From Pseudomonadota bacterium (GTDB lineage: Bacteria; Pseudomonadota; Alphaproteobacteria; Rhizobiales; Rhizobiaceae): DNA of 7,335 nt. The stretch lies in the NCBI GenBank assembly GCA_003242525.1, contig QGUU01000117.1, forward strand, positions 1 through 7,335, given 5' to 3'. The position numbers and the translations under genes are program-made. Shown piece by piece: positions 1 to 6,127 of the stretch. Each line of letters starts with the position of its first letter. The stretch's first letter is position 1. The notes beneath the pieces were generated by a model, which was not told the DNA's origin, did no database searches, and was given only the letters and a program-made list of their open reading frames with translations.

Positions 1-725
1 CTCGTAAAATGCTTCTCGATGATGGACGCGCCATGGGCAACGGCAGCGATGGAGACGCCGCAGCCCATCGTATGATCCGAAATGCCGACCTCGCAACCGT
101 AGGTGGCTCGCATGTCGGGAATGGTCAGCACGTTCGCGTCGTGCGTGGGTGCCGGATAGGCGCTGGTGCATTTGAGAATGGCCACCTGCTGGTTGCCGGC
201 GTCCCTGCAAGCTTCCAATGCCTCCGCGATCTCTTCCCGAACGGCCATGCCGGTAGAAATGATGACCGGCTTTCCCGTTCCAGCCACCTTGCGGATCAAG
301 GGGATATGGGTGAGTTCGAACGAAGCGATCTTGTAGGCGGGCGCGCCGATCGATTCGAGGAAATCGACAGACGTTTCATCGAAGGCCGACGAAAAGGCGA
401 TGATCCCCTTTTGCCGGGCGCGCTCGAAAATAGGCAGGTGCCATTCCCAGGGCGTGTGCGCCTCGTCGTACAGGTCAAAGAGCCGGCGGCCCTGCCAGAG
501 CGGACTGTCGTCAGGCACCAGGAAATCGGATGTCGAGGCATCCAGGGTAATGGTTTCGGGGAGGTAGGTCTGGAGCTTGATTGCATCGGCCCCGGCCTCG
601 GCAGCCATGTCCACCATCGCAAGCGCCCGGTCTAGCGACTGGTTATGATTGCCCGACATTTCGGCGATGACGAACGGCGGTTCTGACAGGCCGATCTTGC
701 GGCCCGCGATCTCAAATCCGGTCAT
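1..725 (-). CDS. pseI: Pseudaminic acid synthase PseI (NeuB family), 3' end outside the window
   Basis: PseI condenses 6-deoxy-AltdiNAc with phosphoenolpyruvate to give pseudaminic acid, in the cytoplasm. The gene runs off the left edge, so about 241 of the usual ~350 codons are visible. The start is ATG at 725, giving MTGFEIAGRKIG. What is seen is the NeuB-type TIM barrel: AEMSGNHNQ at residues 21-29 (N-H-N signature), then GADAIKLQTY, YKIASFE, KPVIISTGMA, LKCTSAYPAP and GISDHTMG, and near the edge IIEKHF. The C-terminal SAF/antifreeze-like domain expected of the family lies outside. The start overlaps the end of pseG-H by 14 bases (that stop is at 712-714), which implies translational coupling; a GGGGAAAG stretch lies just upstream of the ATG. 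No frame break is visible in this part. PseI rather than sialic acid synthase NeuB or legionaminate synthase is chosen because every other gene in the operon is a pse gene. Family call very sure, substrate sure from context. Confidence 0.93.
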   Translation of the reverse strand, partial: MTGFEIAGRKIGLSEPPFVIAEMSGNHNQSLDRALAMVDMAAEAGADAIKLQTYLPETITLDASTSDFLVPDDSPLWQGRRLFDLYDEAHTPWEWHLPIFERARQKGIIAFSSAFDETSVDFLESIGAPAYKIASFELTHIPLIRKVAGTGKPVIISTGMAVREEIAEALEACRDAGNQQVAILKCTSAYPAPTHDANVLTIPDMRATYGCEVGISDHTMGCGVSIAAVAHGASIIEKHFT

Positions 726-1182
726 CTGGCTTTCCCCGGTTCCCTTCCCTGATCCGCTCGGCAATGTAGAGGGATTCCTGCAATCTGTAGCCTGCCCGCT
801 CGAAAGCGCGGGCAGATCGCCTGTTGTGGGCCAGCACCACGGCCCTGATGGTCGAAATATCGCTGCGGTGCCCGAACAGCCAGTCCGTGGCCTGGCCCAC
901 AAGGTCGAAAGAGCGGGCTTCCTCGGGGTTCTTGAAAATCGAAATGGTCGCCTCGCTCCCTGCCAGATCAAAACGCACCACTCCCACCGGAAGGCCGCCC
1001 AGTTCGGCAATCATGATCATGCGCGACGCGTCCGCCAGGCTCCTGGCAAACCAGCGCTCGTGCTCCTCCAGCGTTATCGGGGCCTTGTTGCCAGACACCT
1101 CACGAATTTCCGGATGGTTTCGCCATCCGTGCACAAGCATGCTGTCGGCGGCAACCGCCGGCCGGAATGTCAGTTCTCTGCA
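712..1182 (-). other. PseH-type GNAT acetyltransferase domain (C-terminal part of the fusion)
   Basis: This is the C-terminal domain of the fused gene, about 156 residues, the usual size of stand-alone PseH. It reads FRPAVAADSMLVHGWRNHP, then EEHERWFARSL, a central GGLPVGVVRFD strand pair, and the late AHNRRSARAFERAGY motif, all typical of PseH/RimJ-like GNAT enzymes. The region that should hold the acetyl-CoA pyrophosphate loop (R/Q-x-x-G-x-G/A) reads KNPEEARSFDLVGQA at 892-933; only the V-G resembles the Campylobacter/Helicobacter form. PseH use of UDP-4-amino-4,6-dideoxy-AltNAc is inferred from the operon, which has no other acetyltransferase in view. Confidence 0.75.
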
Positions 1183-1770
1183 CAGCAGCCTGCTGGCCAC
1201 GCGAGCAGCGCCGAGGCCATCTACAATGCCCGCGCCGCGCTCGCTCATCCCGCGCACCAGTTCCGGCGCCTCCCACAGCACGTCAAGCCACCTGGATATG
1301 GCCGCAATGTCGGGCTCGAACATGGCCGGCGTCCCGACTGCCACACCCGAACGAACAAGATCGCGCACATTGTCAACCTGGTTGGGAACGATGCCGAAAA
1401 CCAGCGATGGTACCCCCAGGCAAAGCCGCTCCCAGCTCATGGTTCCGCCACCACCGATGGCAAGGTCGGCGCCATGCAGAAGTTCGGCTATGTTGGTGGC
1501 GCCAACGTGAAGCCGGACCGCCCCTCTGCCGGCCTGAAAGCGGATCAGTTCGTCGATCTTCCCGTTCAGCGGGCCGACCAGCACATCGACGCAGTCCAGA
1601 TCACTCAGGCGCGGCTCCAGTGCCCGCAGAACAGCCAGCGTATGCCCGGCAGGATCGGATCCACCAAAGGCCACCAGCAGCCGACGCAGCTTGCCGTTGC
1701 GCCGGCGCGGAACCGAACGCCACTCGGCAAACTCCTGCCGCAGAAGCGCGTAGCGCGGACCGACCAGCAA

Positions 1771-1787
1771 CTGCGCGACGGTGGCAC
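1771..1787 (-). other. Frameshift site in pseG (one base missing)
   Basis: Upstream frame: codons for L-V-P-P-S, with the last TC at 1778-1777. Downstream frame: A-Q-L-L-V-G-P-R-Y starting at GCG 1776-1774. Putting any one base between 1777 and 1776 gives LVPPSAQLLVGPRY, which matches in spacing the LVPxxxxLLLGPRY pattern I recall for PseG proteins. Loss of one G from GG or one C from CC would explain it. The sequence around it (GTGCCACCGTCGCGCAG) has no slippery heptamer. Confidence 0.8.
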
Positions 1788-2279
1788 CAGTTCCGCATAG
1801 GCCTCGACCCCATCGAAAAGCCTGTTCTGATCGACCAGGAGGTCGCAATCGTGCGCCCGGTCGGCCAGATCGTCGATGATGGCGATTTTTTGAACCCATG
1901 GCCGGACCAGCAACTCCCATGATCTGGAAATCGCGTAATGATCGACCAGCAGGAGACAAGGCTCAGCCATTTCCTTGAGAAAGGCCAGCGTTGCACGCGC
2001 GTCGTCTTCCGATCCCGGCTCAACATCCTCCTCGATCTCGTGGCAGCCTATGCCCGCGGTTTCCAGGCGTTCCCTGAGCGCGGTTCCCGGCGCCCGCATG
2101 ATGAAACAAGGCGAGGCACCCAGGTTCATGACTGCGTGGGCGAGGCTCATGCAACGGGAAAAATGCCCCATTCCGAGGTCCGAAGAGGCATCGGTGCGAA
2201 AGACGACAGGCATTGTCATCCCGCCGGACTCCGAGCGAGGCCGTTATCGCAGGGTGCAGGCACGCAATTGGCGCCGGCC

Positions 2280-2983
2280 TCAGGCCTGATCGTGCTTGCG
2301 CTCATCCATCCACCGCACCAGGAATTCGGCACGCGCCCAGTCTTCTTCGTCGTCAATATCCTGAACCCGCAGGCGTGGCAGGACGAGTGGAACCGCCCTG
2401 CTCCTGAAAAACGGAATGCGCTTCACGAAAGAGCTGGTGGCGCCCCAGTAGAGCTGGCCCGCATCGTGATAGAGCGGTTTCAAATCCTGCGAACGACTAT
2501 CGATATGTTCGGGGAACGCCGCGGAAAGAAAACCCTCCTCGCTTATTTCGAGTGACCTCTGCACCGCGAATTCGAAGGCACAGCAGGTGATTACATAATC
2601 GGCACCGGTCGAGCGCAGCAGTTCGTGACCCTCGCGAATGTCGGACGGCCGCAGAAGCGGCGCAGTGGGATAGATGCAGCAGACTGCCTCGGGCGTGCAG
2701 CCGTGCTCGATCAGCCAATCCACGGCATGGGCAACAACCGGAAGCGTCGCCGCGTGGTCGCTGGCCAGCTCCGCCGGACGCCGGAAAGGCGTCTCTGCTC
2801 CGAAGGAGCGCGCAACTTGCGCGATTTCCTCGTCGTCCGTCGAGACAATGACGCGGCTGAAGCATTCTGAGGCCAGCGCGGCTTCGATGCTTCGCGCAAT
2901 TATGGGTTTGCCAGGGAAGGTTTTATGTTCTTTCGCGGGATGCGCTTGGACCCACCCCGCGCAGGAATGATGGCGACGTTCAT
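2280..2983 (-). pseudogene. pseF: Pseudaminic acid cytidylyltransferase PseF, frameshifted near the N-terminus
   Basis: PseF activates pseudaminic acid with CTP to give CMP-pseudaminate, the donor for glycosyltransferases. The ATG at 2983 forms an ATGA overlap with the pseC stop and has AGGAAG 8 bases upstream. It gives MNVAIIPARGGSKRIPRKN, the nucleotide-binding start of the CMP-sialate synthetase family (A-R-G-G-S-K-R at 8-14). That frame stops after 27 codons at 2900-2902. The rest of the protein is in the neighbouring frame from TFPGKPIIARSIEAAL on: STDDEEIA at ~48, YPTAP at ~105, HDAGQLYWG at ~173 and VQDIDDEEDW at ~207, the last carrying likely Mg-binding Asp residues. One added base near 2920 gives a 234-residue protein, normal for PseF. 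An alternative TTG start at 2987 would keep the downstream frame open but replaces the conserved N-terminus with an unrelated MHERRHHSC stretch, so it is not believed. As written the CTP-binding loop is separated from the body. Confidence 0.9.
2914..2927 (-). other. Frameshift site in pseF (one base missing in short runs)
   Basis: The coding strand reads AACATAAAACCTTCCCTGG. Residues N-I-K end one frame and F-P-G-K-P begin the next. One extra A in the A4 run (2921-2924) gives NIKTFPGKP; one extra base beside the TT (2917-2918) gives NIKPFPGKP, close to the NIKPFxGKP form known in PseF. Short homopolymers of 4, 2, 2 and 3 follow one another here, a usual place for indel errors or slippage. Confidence 0.82.
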
Positions 2984-4125
2984 GCAAGCAGCTTCCTGAG
3001 GGTCGCGATCACCTTCGTCTGGTCTTCATCAGTCATTGCCGAATACATCGGCAGCGTGATCGCGCCATCATAATAGGTTTCGCTTTCAGGAAACTGACCG
3101 CGACGAAAACCAAGCGCCTGGTAGTAGGGCTGGGTATGCACCGGAATGTAGTGCACATTCACGCCGATCCCGGCGGCACGCAGCGCCTCGAACACCTGTC
3201 GGCGATGCGCGGCCTGATTGAGCCTGATTACGTAAAGGTGCAGCGCGGAGCGGCGGTCCGGCAGGCGCGCGGGCAGTCGTATCGGAAGGTCCGCCAACTC
3301 CCGGTCGTAGCGGTCCGCCAGGCGGTGGCGGCGCTCCACCCATGCGTCCAGATTTTTCAACTGGGAAAGGCCAAGCGCCGCCTGGAGTTCGGTCAGGCGG
3401 TAGTTGTAGCCGAGTTCCCGCTGTTCATAGTACCAGGGGCCTTCATCGGCGGCGAGCGCTGCCCTGTCGCGGGTCATGCCGTGCGAGCGGAAAAGTCGCA
3501 TCCGTTCGGCCAGCTCCGGGGAATTGGTCGTCGCCAGCCCGCCTTCGGCAGTGGTTATGATCTTTACCGGATGGAAGCTGAAAACGGTGATGTCGCTGTG
3601 GGTGCAATCGCCGATGGTCGTATCCTTGTAGCCTGCTCCGACCGCGTGCGAGGCATCTTCGATGACGCCAAAGCCATATTCTTGCGAAAACGCTGCGATC
3701 TCCTCCATATCGCAGGGCTGGCCGGAAAAATGCACCGGAATCACAACCTTGGGCAGTTTCCCGACCTTGCGGGCAGCGCGCAGCTTTTCAGCCAGGCTGG
3801 CTACGCTCATATTGTATGTGTGCGGGTCTATGTCGACGAAATCGACCGAGGCCCCGCAATAAAGCGCGCAATTGGCGCTGGCGAGGAATGTGTTGGGGGA
3901 CGTCCACACAACATCGCCTGGACCCACGCCGAGCGCCAGGCAGGCAATGTGCAAAGCCGAGGTGGCACTGTTGACGCCCACCGCATGCGCAACGCCGCAA
4001 TATTGCGCAACCGCTTCTTCGAAGCGAGGGAGCACCGGCCCCTGGGTCAGGAAATCCGATTGCAGCACCGACACGACCGCATCGATGTCTTCTGCCGAAA
4101 CGGACTGCCTGCCATAAGGAATCAT
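2980..4125 (-). CDS. pseC: UDP-4-amino-4,6-dideoxy-N-acetyl-beta-L-altrosamine transaminase PseC
   Basis: PseC is a PLP-dependent aminotransferase that places an amino group on C4 of the PseB product, using glutamate as donor. The gene is complete, 381 residues, a normal length. The start ATG at 4125 shares its A with the pseB stop (TGATG) and has AAGG 6 bases upstream. DegT/DnrJ/EryC1 family marks in order: MIPYGRQSVSAEDI, DFLTQGP (24-30), the PLP-phosphate region NSATSALHIA (52-61), IPVHFSGQPCDM (129-140), EDASHA (156-161; D157 pairs with the pyridine N), and SFHPVKIITTAEGG (183-196) with K188 as the Schiff-base lysine. GYNYRLTELQAALG and a late VHYIPVHTQPYY also fit PseC. The HPVK form and neighbour PseB point to PseC rather than other sugar aminotransferases. 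The TGA stop overlaps the pseF start. No frame break. Confidence 0.95.
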   Translation of the reverse strand: MIPYGRQSVSAEDIDAVVSVLQSDFLTQGPVLPRFEEAVAQYCGVAHAVGVNSATSALHIACLALGVGPGDVVWTSPNTFLASANCALYCGASVDFVDIDPHTYNMSVASLAEKLRAARKVGKLPKVVIPVHFSGQPCDMEEIAAFSQEYGFGVIEDASHAVGAGYKDTTIGDCTHSDITVFSFHPVKIITTAEGGLATTNSPELAERMRLFRSHGMTRDRAALAADEGPWYYEQRELGYNYRLTELQAALGLSQLKNLDAWVERRHRLADRYDRELADLPIRLPARLPDRRSALHLYVIRLNQAAHRRQVFEALRAAGIGVNVHYIPVHTQPYYQALGFRRGQFPESETYYDGAITLPMYSAMTDEDQTKVIATLRKLLA

Positions 4126-5138
4126 CAGAAGCCTTCGTGAGAGAAAGCGGGGTCCACATGCTCGCGAATCAGGCTGCGCAGCTGCTCGACGGTGAGAAAT
4201 TCGTCATTGTCCGCCGAATTATAGCTGAACCCCTGCGGAACCCGCTTCGCGCCTGCTGAAATATAGCGTTCGGCCAGCGCCGCATTGCTGTTGGTAAGCA
4301 GATAGTACTTGCCGATATCGATGGTGTTGGGTCCGTCGCTGGGAGTGATCATCTCCTCATGGATCTTCTCTCCAGGCCGAACGCCCACGATTTCGATGCG
4401 GGCGCTCGGCGCGACGGCGCGCGCAACATCCTGAATGTTGTAGGAGGGGATTTTCGGGACGATGATTTCACCGCCCAGCGCGTTTTCAATCGCCCAAAGG
4501 ACGAGTTCAACGCCTTCCGCAAGACTGATGTTGAAACGGGTCATGGCCGGATCGGTGATAGGCAGAACCCCGGTTTTCCGCCTGTCGAGAAAGAACGGGA
4601 TGACCGATCCTCGACTGCCCATGACGTTGCCGTAGCGAACGACGCTGAAACGCAGATCGCGCGAACCCTTTATGCCATTGGCGGCCACGAAGAGCTTGTC
4701 GGAGCAGAGCTTGGTCGCACCGTAAAGGTTGATCGGCGCTGCCGCCTTGTCCGTGGACAGCGCCACTACCCTGGAAACCTTCGTATCCATGCAGGCCTCT
4801 ATGAGGTTCTGCGCCCCCAGCACGTTGGTCTTTATGAATTCGAAGGGATTGTATTCCGCGGCGGGCACCTGCTTCAGTGCGGCGGCGTGCACTACGATGT
4901 CCACACCCTCCAAGCCGCGACGCAGTCGATCGCGGTCGCGAATGTCTCCCAGAAAATAGCGCAGCGCAGGATACTCCTGCTCGCTTAAAGTCTGCCTTAG
5001 CTCAAACTGCTTCAGTTCATCGCGCGAATAGACGACGAGACGGCCAATGCCCGGATAGCGTGCGAGTACCGTTTTGAGGAAGGCCTTACCGAACGAGCCC
5101 GTACCACCCGTTACCAGAACCGATTTCCCGTTCAGCAT
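4125..5138 (-). CDS. pseB: UDP-N-acetylglucosamine 4,6-dehydratase (inverting) PseB
   Basis: PseB starts the pathway: it dehydrates UDP-GlcNAc at C4/C6 and inverts C5, giving UDP-2-acetamido-2,6-dideoxy-beta-L-arabino-hexos-4-ulose with bound NADP. It is a short-chain dehydrogenase/reductase. From the ATG at 5138 it is 337 residues: the Rossmann motif GGTGSFG (11-17), YSRDELKQFELR (37-48), GDIRD (64-68), HAAALKQVPAAEYNP (84-98), STDKAAAPINLYGATK (128-143). Y139 and K143 are the YxxxK pair, and D130/K131 match the catalytic Asp/Lys known in FlaA1-type enzymes. RPGEKIHEEMI near the C-terminus is typical of PseB. The frame stays open upstream for about 80 codons, but that stretch is basic, unconserved in look, and not needed; the chosen ATG gives MLNGKSVLVTGGTGSFG, has GAGGGG 9 bases upstream, and fits the family length. 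It is the first gene of the operon and is translationally coupled to pseC. Confidence 0.95.
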   Translation of the reverse strand: MLNGKSVLVTGGTGSFGKAFLKTVLARYPGIGRLVVYSRDELKQFELRQTLSEQEYPALRYFLGDIRDRDRLRRGLEGVDIVVHAAALKQVPAAEYNPFEFIKTNVLGAQNLIEACMDTKVSRVVALSTDKAAAPINLYGATKLCSDKLFVAANGIKGSRDLRFSVVRYGNVMGSRGSVIPFFLDRRKTGVLPITDPAMTRFNISLAEGVELVLWAIENALGGEIIVPKIPSYNIQDVARAVAPSARIEIVGVRPGEKIHEEMITPSDGPNTIDIGKYYLLTNSNAALAERYISAGAKRVPQGFSYNSADNDEFLTVEQLRSLIREHVDPAFSHEGF

Positions 5139-5349
5139 TCCCAGTCGCCCCTCATGACGCTCTCTACCGCGACGGCTCTCCCCCGCGGCCCGGAACAGTT
5201 GCGTTGCACTTTGCCTCGCGGATCTCGGTGCCGCCGAGACCAGAACAGCGATTCTGCTTCCGGATGGCACTTTATGAGACGCCATCCTTTTGCGGGCCTT
5301 GCCATGCGGCAGGGATCGCCTGTTGCCGACGAGTCCTCGGAACAGGATC
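5139..5349 (-). other. Leader/promoter region of the pse operon, no clear promoter seen
   Basis: About 210 bases lie between the bioY terminator and pseB. A promoter for the operon is expected here because the pse genes face away from a terminated bioY unit. I found no good sigma70 -35/-10 pair, no sigma54 (TGGCAC-N5-TTGC) site and no sigma28 site on the minus strand; CATAAA near 5272-5277 lacks a partner. A 6-bp hairpin, TCTCGG-tgccg-CCGAGA, lies at 5223-5239. The only clear signal is the GAGGGG ribosome binding site before the pseB ATG. Confidence 0.4.
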
Positions 5350-5391
5350 AAGCAAAAGAAACCGGCGGCGCCGCTCAAGCGACGCCGCCGG
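5350..5391 (-). terminator. Intrinsic terminator downstream of bioY
   Basis: A perfect 9-bp GC stem (CCGGCGGCG at 5362-5370 with CGCCGCCGG at 5383-5391) and a 12-base loop that can pair a little further. On the minus strand it is followed by TTTCTTTTGCTT. It starts about 30 bases after the bioY stop codon. The T-rich tail is on the minus side only, so it serves bioY and separates it from the pse operon. Confidence 0.88.
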
Positions 5392-5421
5392 CATCAAAAT
5401 CAGGGTTCTTGGGGCTGGAAC

Positions 5422-6015
5422 CTAGCGCAGGCGCTGCAGCAGTGACCAGACGACAGGGACGAGCGCAGCCGCCAGCCCGACCTTGATGAGGTCACCCACC
5501 AGGAAGGGCAGGACACCGAACTGCCAGGCCTTCTCCGGTCCGATCAATGTCGCGAGCCAGCCAAAGCCCATGGCCATCATCACAAGCTCGGCAACCAGCA
5601 TGGCGCCGGTAAGCTTGAGCAGGCTGCGATCCCATCCGCGATCCGCCGCCCAGCCAACGATGGCCGCCATAACCACGAAGCCGGCGAGATAGCCGCCGGT
5701 CGGGCCCATCATGTAGGCAATGCCGATGCCCTTCTCCGGCGCACTCTGGAAGACCGGCAGCCCGGCAGCACCTTCCGCCATGTAAAGCAGCAGCGTAGCC
5801 ACGCCGAGCCGCAGGCCGAAGGCAGCGCCGATGAGAAGTACCGCCAGCGTTTGAAGCGACATGTCCACAGGACCGAGGACTACCTTGGTCTTGGCGGAAA
5901 TGGTCAGCAGCAGCGTTCCCGCCAAGGCCAGGAAAATCTGGGTCGCGAGGCGCAGAGCCCCGTTCCGGGGGAGAGCGAGCGAAACAAGCGGACGCATAGT
6001 GGTTGCAATTGCCAT
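5422..6015 (-). CDS. bioY: BioY family biotin transporter (ECF substrate-binding component)
   Basis: BioY is the membrane protein that binds biotin for uptake, alone or with an energy-coupling module (BioM/BioN or the shared EcfAT). From the ATG at 6015 it is 197 residues, the usual BioY size, mostly hydrophobic with about six membrane segments. Family marks: PVDMSLQTLAVLL (49-61), LLLYMAEGAAGLPVF (75-89), MGPTGGYLAGF (103-113), WAADRGWDRS, and GVLPFLVGDLIK with D175 and K178. The start at 6015 has GAGG 6 bases upstream (6022-6025). An ATG four codons earlier (6027) is possible, but its GGAAGGAA sits almost against it. No bioM, bioN or biotin synthesis gene is in view, so it may work alone or with a module elsewhere. 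It is a single-gene unit with its own promoter and terminator. Confidence 0.94.
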   Translation of the reverse strand: MAIATTMRPLVSLALPRNGALRLATQIFLALAGTLLLTISAKTKVVLGPVDMSLQTLAVLLIGAAFGLRLGVATLLLYMAEGAAGLPVFQSAPEKGIGIAYMMGPTGGYLAGFVVMAAIVGWAADRGWDRSLLKLTGAMLVAELVMMAMGFGWLATLIGPEKAWQFGVLPFLVGDLIKVGLAAALVPVVWSLLQRLR

Positions 6016-6042
6016 GGTTTTCCTCATTTCCTTCCGGCGCGG

Positions 6043-6057
6043 CGCAGCCTGGCTGCG
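6043..6057. repeat. Perfect 15-base palindrome in the bioY leader (CGCAGCC-T-GGCTGCG)
   Basis: Two 7-base arms around a single T at 6050. It lies just past the predicted bioY -10, about where transcription would start, a usual place for a repressor operator. In RNA only the outer five pairs could form a hairpin with a 5-base loop. No known binding-site family recognised. Confidence 0.5.
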
Positions 6058-6064
6058 TGATGTT

Positions 6065-6093
6065 TCTATATTGGCTTCCTCACCGGGCGGCAA
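6065..6093 (-). promoter_or_regulatory. Predicted sigma70 promoter of bioY
   Basis: On the minus strand, TTGCCG (6088-6093) and TATAGA (6065-6070) are 17 bases apart, each matching 4 of 6 consensus positions. The start of transcription would fall near 6057, leaving a leader of about 43 bases before the bioY ATG. On the other strand TATATT (6067-6072) overlaps the same core and could be the -10 of the divergent hydrolase gene, but no -35 goes with it. Confidence 0.55.
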
Positions 6094-6108
6094 TCGGTTT
6101 CCGCCCGG
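6083..6108. repeat. Perfect 8-bp inverted repeat upstream of the hydrolase gene
   Basis: CCGGGCGG (6083-6090) and CCGCCCGG (6101-6108) around a 10-base spacer. It covers the predicted bioY -35 and lies 19 bases before the hydrolase start, so it could be a shared operator or a hairpin in the hydrolase leader. There is no T tract, so it is not an intrinsic terminator. Confidence 0.5.
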
Positions 6109-6127
6109 CATGAACGGACAGGATGAC

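Larger units (their letters stand above)
712..2219 (-). pseudogene. pseG-pseH: Fused PseG-PseH: UDP-2,4-diacetamido-2,4,6-trideoxy-beta-L-altropyranose hydrolase plus GNAT N-acetyltransferase, frameshifted
   Basis: Two enzymes in one gene. PseG removes UDP from UDP-6-deoxy-AltdiNAc; PseH puts the acetyl group on the C4 amine one step earlier. The start at 2219 gives MTMPVVFRTDASSDLGMGHFSR; G16-M-G-H19 holds the catalytic His of PseG, and a GGAG lies 9 bases before the ATG. This frame codes well to LVDQN and AYAELVPP (residue ~147), then becomes nonsense and stops at 1605. PseG resumes in the -1 frame as QLLVGPRYALLR, AFGGSDPAG, GGGGTMSWERLCLG and VPNQ, to about residue 346, and runs without a stop into a GNAT domain (about 348-502: FRPA, WRNHPEIRE, EEHERWF, AHNRRSARAFERAGY). 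Adding one base near 1777 gives one 502-residue protein, the sum of PseG (~340) and PseH (~160). As written the gene cannot make intact PseG, and the PseH part has no start of its own that is obviously used. It sits 60 bases after pseF and overlaps pseI. Sequencing error and true mutation cannot be separated here. Confidence 0.88.

Noticed and set aside
649..1800. Long open frame of 383 codons on the plus strand opposite pseG-H
   Set aside because: It is antisense to clear PseG/PseH coding sequence; its translation shows no recognisable motifs, and GC-rich codon bias keeps antisense frames open.
1885..1890. A6 run in pseG as the place of the frame change
   Set aside because: Conserved PseG sequence (KIAIIDDLADRAHDCDLLVDQN) continues in the original frame well past this run, so the change must be further on, near 1777.
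2280..2289. Perfect palindrome TCAGGCCTGA over the pseF stop codon
   Set aside because: Only 10 bases, no T tract, no second copy noticed; likely chance in GC-rich sequence.
2914..2927. Programmed -1 ribosomal frameshifting in pseF at A-AAA-C
   Set aside because: A single-tRNA slip on AAA would give NIKTFPGKP exactly, but there is no X-XXY-YYZ heptamer or nearby upstream ribosome-binding-like stimulator, and pseF is not known to use recoding. A deletion or error is simpler.
3136..4140. Long open frame of 334 codons on the plus strand opposite pseC
   Set aside because: Antisense shadow of a well-conserved, complete PseC; no family motif or ribosome binding site.
5139..5378. N-terminal extension of PseB (about 80 further codons open in frame)
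   Set aside because: The extension would run across the promoter region almost to the bioY terminator, looks unlike protein of this family, and the ATG at 5138 has a good ribosome binding site and gives the family length.
6062..6071. BioR-type operator before bioY (GTTTCTATAT against TTATCTATAA)
   Set aside because: Seven of ten positions match, but most of that is the TATA core of the promoter itself; too weak to call.
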